Of a DNA stretch of 64,000 bases, positions 56,903-64,000 are shown piece by piece. The stretch comes from Trichomonas vaginalis G3. Taxonomy: Eukaryota; Parabasalia; Trichomonadida; Trichomonadidae. The notes under the pieces are model-generated. The model saw only the letters and a program-made list of their open reading frames with translations, made no database searches and was not told where the DNA came from. The translations under genes were made by a program, and so were the position numbers. The number at the start of each line of letters is the position of its first letter. Position 1 is the first letter of the stretch. The stretch spans positions 11,066,082 through 11,130,081 of the forward strand of contig NC_067207.1 in NCBI RefSeq assembly GCF_026262505.1. The letters run 5' to 3'.

Positions 56903-57055
56903 TTAGTTTGGTTTGTTTTCAACTGGTTGTTTAGGTTTTTTAAGTCGGTCTAAAACTTCCTGAGGTATAGGAAGAACTTGACAAACACGTTGTGTAACTG
57001 CTGGAAGTCGACAAATCCATCTTGAGCCCATTTGTCTTAAAGCTGTATTGTTCAT
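56903..57055 (-). CDS. 50-aa Maverick microprotein
   Basis: MNNTALRQMGSRWICRLPAV then TQRVCQVLPIPQEVLDRLKK and a short polar end (VENKPN). The leader TTTTTTACTGAGATGAA before the ATG is identical to that of the neighbouring 194-aa gene, a strong reason to call it. Basic, two Cys; no family known to me. Confidence 0.6.
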   Translation of the reverse strand: MNNTALRQMGSRWICRLPAVTQRVCQVLPIPQEVLDRLKKPKQPVENKPN

Positions 57056-57074
57056 TTCATCTCAGTAAAAAACT

Positions 57075-57475
57075 TTACATTCCCCACGTTTGAGGTGGTT
57101 GAGGTTGGTTATTGTTTACCCACTGTTGTGCATGGTTATATCCTCTGTTAAAGAATCTTTCACCTTGGTCCATATAGTGTCCTGCTTGGTTATAGTAGTC
57201 ATTTGCTTTGTTATAATAGTTTCCTGCTTGTCTTCCTACATTGTCCATCCATCCTTGAACTTTTCCTCTTGTTTCAGGATTTGGAATAAGATTTGTTGCA
57301 TCTCGTGCTACATCCAACCTTTCTGTACAGTTTGTATAATAGGTTGTGCTTTCTCTTTAAGTATACCTAATGTACTCAAAATCTTCCTTCCAACTCCAAA
57401 TACACCTCTGGCTATTGTTCCCACTGCGGGCAAAAATCTGGATGCAACTCCTGCTAACGCGCCAAATAAACCCAT
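57075..57475 (-). pseudogene. Small virion-like protein with amphipathic N-terminus, interrupted copy
   Basis: Begins MGLFGALAGVASRFLPAVGT at 57475: a Gly/Ala-rich amphipathic helix like membrane-active capsid peptides. A downstream segment is Asn/Gln/Tyr-rich (YYNKANDYYNQAGHYMDQGE) with a Pro/Gln end. The copy looks broken, about one break. It pairs in style with the protein at 61059-61297. An adenovirus protein VI-like role is speculative. Confidence 0.5.
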
Positions 57476-57492
57476 TTCTTATGGGTTAAAAA
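57476..57492. promoter_or_regulatory. 17-bp divergent start region, small protein / integrase
   Basis: Two opposite ATGs are separated by 17 bp. On the minus strand TTTTTAA precedes ATG 57475 by about 10-11 nt; on the plus strand TTCTTAT precedes ATG 57493 by 10 nt. Each signal lies within or next to the other gene's first codon, so both genes share one compact region. Confidence 0.5.
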
Positions 57493-58452
57493 ATGACGAA
57501 TCCAAACAAGGACCCCTATGTTTCTAAAGCGACAAAAAAAGCACTCATGATAAAAATCTTTAGTTCAACACCAAATGCTTGGTTTATGGATATCTTGGAA
57601 AACATTCCGAGAGTTAGAACAGATGGACCACCATACTGGCTAATATTTGTCGGTCAAAACACAAGATACTGTGAAGCCATACCATTACAGTCCAAAAATA
57701 TTTTAGATATCTTAGCAGCTTTGACAATATTCGTTGACAAATACCATCCAACAAAACTGACATCTGACTGTGAAAGTTCTTTCAAATCAGACGATATTAA
57801 AAACTATCTGCGTTCAAAAAATGTAAACCAATATTTCATTGTCGACCAAAACCATTCTGCTCTTGGTGTCATTGACGGTTGTATAAAAATGTTAAGAGAC
57901 TTAAACCAACCACAAGGTGGTGAAGCAAATGAAATGTCATATGACGACAAGTATAGACACTTCTCCATGGCAAAGATGAGACAAGTTTTAAATATTTACA
58001 ATAGCCGTAAACAAAAAGGTTTGGGAAACCATTCCCCCGAAGAAATGAAAAACAACCCTGACTTAGAGAAAGACTCTATATTTAATAATTTAGTCAAAAG
58101 AGACAAACAAGAAAGAATGCCAGGCTTCAAACTTCAGAAAGGTGACAAAGTAAAAATAGAAATACCTAAACGCGACCCATATGAAAATACTATTGACTAT
58201 GACAACAACACGAACCCGACAGGTACTCACATTCGTGTTCGTAAAAATAGAAGAAAGTATACAAGAGAATATTATGAAGTTTTAGGCAAACATGGCAAAA
58301 TGTACACACTGCAAGCAGAAGATAAAACTACTATTGTCAGACCTCGTTTCAAACTTGTCAAAGTTCAAGGTGGTATACTTTCAAAGACAGTTCCTAACAA
58401 ATATAAGACAACTCCTGACGAATATGCTAAAGAAGTTGAAAATGACGACTAA
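57493..58452 (+). CDS. RVE-type integrase of the Maverick
   Basis: 319 aa, open. Retroviral-type integrase core: WFMDILENIPR (first acidic residue), YWLIFVGQNTRYCEAIPL, KLTSDCESSFKSDDIKNYL (second), then the NHSALGVID region that carries the third acidic position, and LRDLNQPQGGEAN. After the core, GFKLQKGDKVKIEIP and YYEVLGKHGKMYTLQ resemble an SH3-like DNA-binding domain. It would cut and join element ends, producing the 6-bp duplication seen at the borders. No long zinc-binding N-terminus is evident. Confidence 0.85.
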   Translation: MTNPNKDPYVSKATKKALMIKIFSSTPNAWFMDILENIPRVRTDGPPYWLIFVGQNTRYCEAIPLQSKNILDILAALTIFVDKYHPTKLTSDCESSFKSDDIKNYLRSKNVNQYFIVDQNHSALGVIDGCIKMLRDLNQPQGGEANEMSYDDKYRHFSMAKMRQVLNIYNSRKQKGLGNHSPEEMKNNPDLEKDSIFNNLVKRDKQERMPGFKLQKGDKVKIEIPKRDPYENTIDYDNNTNPTGTHIRVRKNRRKYTREYYEVLGKHGKMYTLQAEDKTTIVRPRFKLVKVQGGILSKTVPNKYKTTPDEYAKEVENDD

Positions 58453-58477
58453 GCAATTCTATACCATGCGTAAACTG

Positions 58478-60188
58478 TCATGTAAGGTGGCATGTAGTCT
58501 TTACTTTGTCCCGTTGTTTGTGTATATCCCGAAACGCGATGTGTATGGTTTCCTCCTCCTCAGTGTTACTCCAGTAACAATTTATAGCAAACTTAACGTT
58601 GTCTTTAACATCATATCCTTTACCTTTTGTCATTGCTGACCAATCCCAATATCTATGCTTATGCCAACCTGCTTGAGATGTACTTAAATCTATGTAGTGA
58701 CTGTGCGCAGGTAAATTTTCACCTGAAATCGTTTTACTTCCACCTGTTTCCTTTGAAGAGTTTGCACAATACAAAAACCTGTCGACTATTTGTTCCCATG
58801 CACCAACACCAAACATTACTTGAGGACCACTTGCTTCCATAGATGTATAAATAGAACCTACTGGGTTCATTAAATCAAACATATGAGACATTATAGGATT
58901 GTCTCTTTTGAACTTAAAATATAGTGCAACTATTTCAGGTTTCTTCTGGTTTGTGTCAGAATATTTTTTATAATATAATCTTATGTTTTCAGGGTAGGTA
59001 AAATCTTGACTATAATATTTATTTCTGTCATCTGTATAATAGTATACTATTCTCGTTTTTTCTATTGCATTATATCTTTTATATCTATAAAAATCTAAAT
59101 ATAATGTTTGCTTTTGTTCATCTGCGTGTAGTGTTCTGACGTCAACACCATAGTCATAATAATATGGTGCTGGAGCTGGGTCAGGCAATGTCATATCTGC
59201 CATTTCATAAACTCTTAAATATTTCTTTTGTTCGTCTCCATATAAGTTTAAGTAGCAGTTGTTGTCTAATGGAACTTTAACTTGTGTACCATCGTTCTTT
59301 TTATAGCTTACATACATTTCATTGTTATTTTTCGGAATGAGTTTATACCGTATACCATTTTTTAAGGAATGTACAAACTGCCATCTAAAATATTTATTTT
59401 CTTCATTGACAGAAAAGTCACCAACAATAGTTTCAATATTTTTTGTTGTTCCAACTAAACTTTGGTATATTTCATTGACATATGTTTTATTTGCTTTTGT
59501 CTCTAAGGTTTCTTGTAAGTTTGTAATATTTGCAATGGTATGTGTATGTCCAACGTCACTTTTCCTGTTTAAGGTTTCTTGTAAGTTTGCAATATTTGCA
59601 ATGGTATGTGTATGAGTCTTATTTGCTTTTGTCTCTAAGGTTTCTTGTAAGTTTGTAATATTTGCAATGGTATGTGTATGTCCAACGGCACTTTTACTGT
59701 TTAAGGTTTCTTGTAAGTTTGTTATTTCAGATATAGTATGTGTATGAGTCTTTTTAGAATATTCGTTTTCAGCTCTTGTCACTTCACTTGACATTTTATT
59801 GTCAACATATGTTTTGTCTGCTAGTTCAGGATGAGTATGTTCTTTTGTTGCATAAGCTTTGTTAGCTCTTTCTTCTTCTTTTGCTATTGCATCGTCTACA
59901 TATTCTTTGTCAGCTTTGTTGCCAACATCTGCTTTCAAAAGAAGTTCATTTATAGGTTTCTCGTTTAAAGTTCCTTTTTGTTGGATTTATACAGACAGTA
60001 TGGTTCTTATTGTCTTGAAACAGAAACTCATCTGTCATTGGGTTTAATGTCAGTTTTAAGTTTCCTTCTTTCAATGACTCAGATATCTTAGAATAGTTTG
60101 AAAAGTTTGTTGTGTTCTTATTTAGAGCTTGCATAATGAGTTGTCGGTTGTGTTGTATTTCTCTCATAGACGCTGTTTCATTTGACAT
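58478..60188 (-). pseudogene. Phage-like tail-fibre/collar protein, interrupted copy
   Basis: Begins MSNETASMREIQHNRQLIMQ at 60188. The long frame (59938-58478, 486 aa) has coiled-coil KADKEYVDDAIAKEEERANK, then four repeats of the GHTHTIANITNLQETLETK type, a beta-rich middle, and a C-terminal domain with DLMNPVGSIYTSMEASGPQV, FGVGAWEQIVDRFLYCAN and GENLPAHSHYIDL, which is the pattern of phage tail-collar/short-tail-fibre tips. In phages such proteins trimerise and bind receptors, with His pairs binding metal. In a capsid-bearing eukaryotic element it suggests a host-attachment spike. The copy looks broken, about one break near the N-terminus. Confidence 0.75.
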
Positions 60189-60206
60189 TTTTATTCTAGA
60201 TAAAAT

Positions 60207-61010
60207 ATGCTTTCAATAGAAAAAGAAAATTCAAGAGTTGCTACAACTAAACCATTAGATGAACTTTTTACTAATGTCGGTCAAAAGTTTGAGACAGAGA
60301 CCGTAAAGCATGAAGGCTATCGTTTTGACTACCCGTTAAGATGGTTAAGAGACCCATCTGTCACAAAAGCTATTGGCTTTCGTAGAATGAAGTTCATTTC
60401 AGAAGCCATACATGGTTTCCCATTTACAGTCGGTTTTGTAGTTCGATACTATAACAAAGAAAAACGTACGTATGAGAAATTTGAACAGGGAAAACTTTTA
60501 CAAGTGAATTTGCTTGTAAACTTAGAAACAACTCTTCAAGCTTTTCAAGAAAAAATAAACGATATCTATATCGAATATGCAAACCAGGATAACATTGACG
60601 AAGGAGAGTACCATCTCGATATTATATATGACAGGAAAAATGCAACTGTTAAAATCAATAGAATAGAAGACCTTGGAGAAAACGTTTATATTTCTACAAA
60701 ATATAACAACTTGGCATGGTATAGATTTATGAGGATGTTAAATCAGCCTGCAGCATATCCAGTACACCCGGACTTTTATGAAGTCGAAAACCCTAATGGA
60801 ACATATGAAAATGTTTTCGACTCAGATGCTATTATAGTTCATGCTTCATTTTCTGGTGCACAAAACTCTTTTTTATGCTTGGCAAATGACTTTTACGAAA
60901 AACCTACAAAGCTATATGAACCACCAAGTGGAAGTATTTCAGACTTTCAAGTATGGTTTACAACAGATGGAAGAAAGAGAATAATTCCATTTACCATGCG
61001 TTTTACTTAG
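60207..61010 (+). CDS. Putative virion structural protein
   Basis: 267 aa, open. N-terminal KPLDELFTNVGQKFETETVK, then YRFDYPLRWLRDPSVTKAIGF, and a beta-rich remainder ending ASFSGAQNSFLCLANDFYEK and SDFQVWFTTDGRKRIIPFTM. The last part (W-F-T-x-x-G-x-x-I-x-F) is the style of viral jelly-roll or baseplate-like proteins. It is divergent from the fibre gene, 18 bp apart, with TTTTTAT 12 nt before the ATG. A penton, fibre base or minor capsid role is inferred from context. Confidence 0.55.
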   Translation: MLSIEKENSRVATTKPLDELFTNVGQKFETETVKHEGYRFDYPLRWLRDPSVTKAIGFRRMKFISEAIHGFPFTVGFVVRYYNKEKRTYEKFEQGKLLQVNLLVNLETTLQAFQEKINDIYIEYANQDNIDEGEYHLDIIYDRKNATVKINRIEDLGENVYISTKYNNLAWYRFMRMLNQPAAYPVHPDFYEVENPNGTYENVFDSDAIIVHASFSGAQNSFLCLANDFYEKPTKLYEPPSGSISDFQVWFTTDGRKRIIPFTMRFT

Positions 61011-61058
61011 AACTTAGTCTCATATACAACTACTATCGAACGGTAAAAATATAATTTT

Positions 61059-61297
61059 TTAATACGGTTGAGGTGTTGGATTTGGTTGCCAACTAGACTG
61101 TGGTGCAGGTTCAGGCTGTTGTATAACAGGAGCTTGTTCTTCTGGTTCAGGGTCTTTAGGTATAATACCAACAAACTGACCTACTTTTACCAATTTTTGA
61201 CTCCGTTCCATACTCCTCTTCCTACGGTTTTTATTCCATTCCATATACCTCTTCCGACTCTTCTGAAGAAGTTTCCAATACTACTGAAGAAACCCAT
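61059..61297 (-). pseudogene. Second small amphipathic virion-like protein, interrupted copy
   Basis: Begins MGFFSSIGNFFRRVGRGIWN at 61297, followed by a repeat of the same helix type (GIKTVGRGVWNGVKN), and a Pro/Gln-rich end (PAPQSSWQPNPTPQPY). Two tandem basic-aromatic amphipathic helices look membrane-active. TTTTTAC lies 10 nt upstream. The copy looks broken, about one break. Confidence 0.5.
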
Positions 61298-61315
61298 TTT
61301 ACTATATGTAAAAAT

Positions 61316-61678
61316 CTAATGTCCACCTAGTCTCTTACGTTTCCTGTTGAGTTCCATAGCATTCTTTAACTGGAGCTCATACATTCTGTTTCTCCTCTGG
61401 TAGAAAACATATTCTGGGTCAACTCCTGTGTTCGCGTCATCTGCATAGAGTTGTTTATATCCCACTTCAGGGTTTGTATAAAACTCTTTCCATCTCATAT
61501 TTGCATACCATGGTGGCAAACCTAACGCAGCGTCATTTGACATGGCAGTTTGCATTTGTACATCTGTTGGCACTTGACCATAGTTTGCCATTGCAGTTTG
61601 TATTCTAACTTCATTTGGAATATTCTCTGGGTTTGGTTGTCCAGGTTGCTGTGCATTCGCTAAGTTCTGTGCGTCCAT
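61316..61678 (-). CDS. Maverick protein of unknown function, 120 aa
   Basis: MDAQNLANAQQPGQPNPENI, then two related segments (RIQTAMANYGQVPTDVQMQT), a Trp/Tyr-rich centre (LPPWYANMRWKEFYTNPEVG), and a basic end (LNRKRKRLGGH). TTTTTAT lies 10 nt before the ATG. Possibly a small virion or scaffold protein. Confidence 0.6.
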   Translation of the reverse strand: MDAQNLANAQQPGQPNPENIPNEVRIQTAMANYGQVPTDVQMQTAMSNDAALGLPPWYANMRWKEFYTNPEVGYKQLYADDANTGVDPEYVFYQRRNRMYELQLKNAMELNRKRKRLGGH

Positions 61679-61701
61679 TTAATATTAGATAAAAATATCT
61701 C

Positions 61702-61833
61702 TTACGAGTACATATACTGAACATTTGCAGGCATTGGTTCATCTTCATATTCTCTGTACTTTTCTGCCACGTCAAAGAAATAAATGACACAATGGAAAAA
61801 ACCTAAAACAAGTAGTCCTATTTCAAACCACAT
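61702..61833 (-). CDS. 43-aa membrane microprotein
   Basis: MWFEIGLLVLGFFHCVIYFF (one membrane helix), then DVAEKYREYEDEPMPANVQY and MYS. The start ATG overlaps the 3' end of the methyltransferase gene by 16 nt, and CTAGTAAGTAA precedes it. Acidic cytosolic tail. It may be a virion or host-membrane protein. Confidence 0.6.
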   Translation of the reverse strand: MWFEIGLLVLGFFHCVIYFFDVAEKYREYEDEPMPANVQYMYS

Positions 61834-62636
61834 TTACTTACTAGTAAAATTTCTTTGTTATGACACTTTCTCCGGTTTATAGGACCTCTCTCATATTCTA
61901 TCTTGTCATATCTAAACTCATAGTCATGTATGTCCTCTAACCATCTCATAACGGTTTCCAAACCACTTTTATCGGATGTAAAGTAAAAGCATGGACAGTT
62001 ATGTAAAACGTCTAAAGTTTCTAAAGAGTCTCTCAAAGTCCAGTCTACTTGGTATTGAAAATCCCATGTGTTATAGAACGGCGGGTCCACTATAAAGAAA
62101 ACATTTTCCTTGTCTTTATATTTTTCATACAACTCTGTCCAATGACATCTCACAAACTCTATACCCTCAATATATTTTTCTATGTCCTCTTTGAAAACAT
62201 TTGTATAGTTAAGATATAAAACTTTTGACATAAGTGTTTCAATGTCATGAACTCTTATAGAACCACTATATAATAGTCTAGCAGATATACTATCCCAGTC
62301 TATATATTCTGCTTTTTTCAAAACCTCTCTCACAATATTTTTCTTATCTAATGGTATACGTTCCATCTTGCCTATAGGTATCTTTTCTTTTAACTCTTTC
62401 AATATTTTGTTAGTGTCTGGTATATGTTTGAGACGGTCCATATAGTTGTCGAAGTCATTGCATATAATCTTTGAGTCAGGAAATACAGTATGGCACAAAT
62501 GAGATATATAGAAACTTCCACCGAACAAATCTACAAATGTTAGACCATTCGGTAGTTTCTTAAGTTCTCTCAATAGAATATCTTTACATCTACTCTTATT
62601 TCCAAAGAAGGGTAACGGTGGTTTTGTAAAATTCAT
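61818..62636 (-). CDS. D12-class DNA adenine N6-methyltransferase
   Basis: 272 aa, open. Motifs: PPLPFFGNKSRCKD (SAM-binding N-terminus), FVDLFGGSFYISHL (motif I), FFIVDPPFYNTW (catalytic DPPF), YFTSDKSGLETVMRW. This matches Dam/D12-class enzymes that methylate adenine at N6. It is the outermost gene at the right end, reading inward, with part of the same gene in the left arm. It may mark element DNA during replication or protect it from the host or from its own HNH nuclease. TTTTTAT lies 12 nt upstream. Confidence 0.9.
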   Translation of the reverse strand: MNFTKPPLPFFGNKSRCKDILLRELKKLPNGLTFVDLFGGSFYISHLCHTVFPDSKIICNDFDNYMDRLKHIPDTNKILKELKEKIPIGKMERIPLDKKNIVREVLKKAEYIDWDSISARLLYSGSIRVHDIETLMSKVLYLNYTNVFKEDIEKYIEGIEFVRCHWTELYEKYKDKENVFFIVDPPFYNTWDFQYQVDWTLRDSLETLDVLHNCPCFYFTSDKSGLETVMRWLEDIHDYEFRYDKIEYERGPINRRKCHNKEILLVSKCGLK

Positions 62637-62699
62637 TTATATATAATAATAAAAATGTTTTTTCCTGAAAAGTGACAGAAAAGTGACAAAGCATGAAAA

Positions 62700-62870
62700 C
62701 ATATATAATTTGTGAAAAGCTCCTGGAAGCCCTCCGAATAAAAACTTCATTTATACTAAACATCTTCAGGGCTAGAGGGCACGAAGTGCCTGGAAGCCCT
62801 CCAAAATAAAACTTCAGGGCTAGAAGGGGCGCAGCCCCTGGAAGCCCCACTACCTTTTTTTTTTTTTTTT
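62700..62870 (-). repeat. Right terminal repeat with hairpin units
   Basis: On the minus strand from the outer end: A-run, GGTAGTGGGGCTTCCAGG, hairpin GGGGC-TGC-GCCCC, CTAGCCCTGAAG, then a second unit with GGCAC-TTC-GTGCC and AGATGTTTAGTATAAATGAA. It matches the left end over these parts; two units here against four on the left. Confidence 0.85.
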
Positions 62871-62876
62871 TAATTT
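62871..62876. repeat. Maverick target-site duplication, right
   Basis: TAATTT following the terminal T-run, equal to 32375-32380. Confidence 0.7.
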
Positions 62877-63111
62877 TATTCTAACCTATATAAATATATC
62901 AATAATCTAAAATGATTATAGTCTGAACTATATTTTACCAGATTATCAAATATAAGAGAAATGAAATAAGGCATAAAAATATCATAGCATAATTATTGGA
63001 TAAATGCATTAATAAATTATTTATATCATAATGAGAAAAAATCAAAATAAGAAAATGAGCATAATAATAATTTAATTAAAAACAAAAACAATAAATAAAA
63101 TGTAATTTTCG
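62877..63111. other. Intergenic, host flank
   Basis: AT-rich host DNA between the Maverick and the transposase-like gene's 3' end. No gene. Confidence 0.5.
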
Positions 63112-64000
63112 TTAATCAAAGTCATCAATGTCTTCGTCTTCTGATTCCCATTCGGACTTGAAAACTTGATAATCTCCTCCTGGTACACTCTGAATGGATT
63201 TTTTGTATTTGTTCTGTTTTTTAGAACCTTTTGTAACAGTTTTTTTGTTTCAATATCATTTTGGAGTAACAAGTCTCTTCAAATGATTTGACACAATCTT
63301 CTGGAAGTGGGGGAAGATGTAATGCTTTTTGTATATCTCCGAGAAAATGCTCTGGATCATTCCATTCTAAGATTGCAACGTTAACTCTAATGTTAATGTT
63401 CTTCCAGGCTCTTGATTTGTCCAAATAGCATGCAATTTTGGAAGAAACTTTGGAAACTATGGGTGTCCATTTGTGAACCCAGTCATAGAGCATGAATTGA
63501 AGTTGGATCGAATTGACACCTTTTTGCCATTCAAAGCATTTGTAATTGTGCGGTTCGCAAAAAGAATGATTGCCTACGTAATGGTAGACACAATTCTCCC
63601 ACATTTTCGTACGTTTGTCAATATTTTCTTCGGCAAAACATGACCAAAGCCACATACTTAGGCTTGCATTCAGACCCCAGAAAGGTCTCTCTATTTTTTC
63701 AATCTTCTGAGTCTTGTCGTTGAAAACTTCAACTGTCTTATGAGAAGCTGAGAACTTTGTAAAATCTTTTGAGATATTTTTTGATACATGACCTGGATCG
63801 AATCTTTCAAGATGAGAGACGCCAAATTCTTTAAAGACAGAGACACTTTTGTTATCTCGGTCTTTAATAATCTCTTTAACATCTTTCAAGATATTGTATT
63901 TCTTTAATTGCTTCAAGATGATTCGAGTTCCAGCACTTTCCATATTGTTGGAAGCTCCGGAATACTGAGCATGCTGTCTGTTTCCACCAATATGGTTGAT
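63112..64000 (-). CDS. Mutator-like (PF20700-type) transposase gene, partial
   Basis: Runs off the right edge of the window (5' end missing). The frame shows GGNRQHAQYSGASNNMESAG, then LKKYNILKDVKEIIKDRDNK, LERFDPGHVSKNISKDFTKF and PFWGLNASLSMWLWSCF. This resembles the Mutator-like transposase domain in which MESAG..., D-x-D and GHV... occur in this order. After about 63240 the frame closes, but a basic/acidic tail ending SEWESEDEDIDDFD continues in the neighbouring frame to 63112; an A-run of seven lies at the switch, so one base is probably lost or gained. Could be a domesticated or resident DNA transposon. Confidence 0.55.

Larger units (their letters stand above)
32381..62870. mobile_element. 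Maverick/Polinton element (as assembled, includes a redundant block)
   Basis: Bounded by inverted ends (A-run + GGTAGTGGGGCTTCCAGG) and a 6-bp TAATTT duplication. Parts: integrase, packaging ATPase, capsid and minor-capsid candidates, DUF5906/SF3 helicase, adenine methyltransferase, HNH endonuclease, fibre protein and small virion-like proteins. Several frames are intact and others are interrupted, with perhaps a dozen breaks in the better copy, some likely sequence errors. Intact ends, near-identical arms and long open frames point to a young insertion. The 30.5-kb span is inflated: about 11.9 kb (43585-55480) repeats 29858-41272 and contains host flank. Allowing for that, the element is about 18.6 kb plus the gap, within the usual Maverick range. 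Confidence 0.9.

Overview
The window looks like nuclear DNA of a trichomonad parabasalid (Trichomonas or Tritrichomonas). It is very AT-rich. Genes are mostly intronless with very short 5' leaders, and TCA-type initiator motifs lie 8-20 nt before several start codons. One gene carries a 23-nt intron, and a Maverick/Polinton element fills the right half, as is typical of these genomes. Genus is an inference.

Layout. 669-3446 encodes a PMCA-type calcium ATPase. Its last codons and 3' flank are amplified into a head-to-tail array of about 59 copies of a 171-bp unit (3393-13556). 14137-20980 holds five host genes: a spliced basic/acidic protein, a Dsc3/TMUB-like ubiquitin-domain membrane protein, a bacterial-type diaminopimelate decarboxylase with an early in-frame stop, a CLEC16A/FPL-domain protein and a small acidic protein. 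21114-28264 holds three non-coding DNA transposons around a large surface glycoprotein gene (22289-25288, one in-frame TGA). Then come a coiled-coil protein (28653-29207), GET3/ASNA1 (29552-30445) and a C2-like protein (30766-31251).

32381-62870 is assembled as one Maverick bounded by a 6-bp TAATTT target duplication, with inverted ends rich in hairpin repeats. Recognisable parts are an RVE-type integrase, an FtsK/HerA packaging ATPase, major and minor capsid candidates, a DUF5906/SF3 helicase, a D12-class adenine methyltransferase, an HNH endonuclease, a phage-like tail-fibre protein and several small virion-like proteins. No protein-primed DNA polymerase B and no cysteine protease were recognised. 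At 43550-43574 there is a run of 25 Ns. From about 43585 to 55480 the scaffold repeats 29858-41272, including host GET3 and the C2 gene, with dense small indels. Host flank inside the element cannot come from transposition, so I read this as an uncollapsed low-accuracy contig end. The real element is then about 18.6 kb plus whatever the gap hides. 63112-64000 carries part of a Mutator-like transposase gene.

The most notable points are these: an element-specific start signal (TTTTTAT/C about 9-12 nt before ATG) upstream of nearly every Maverick gene, unlike the host TCA initiator; a phage-type fibre/collar protein in a eukaryotic capsid-bearing element; end-repeat hairpins with compensatory changes; a satellite made from the 3' end of a functional gene; and two MITE-like elements sharing TAAGG ends and 7-bp target duplications.
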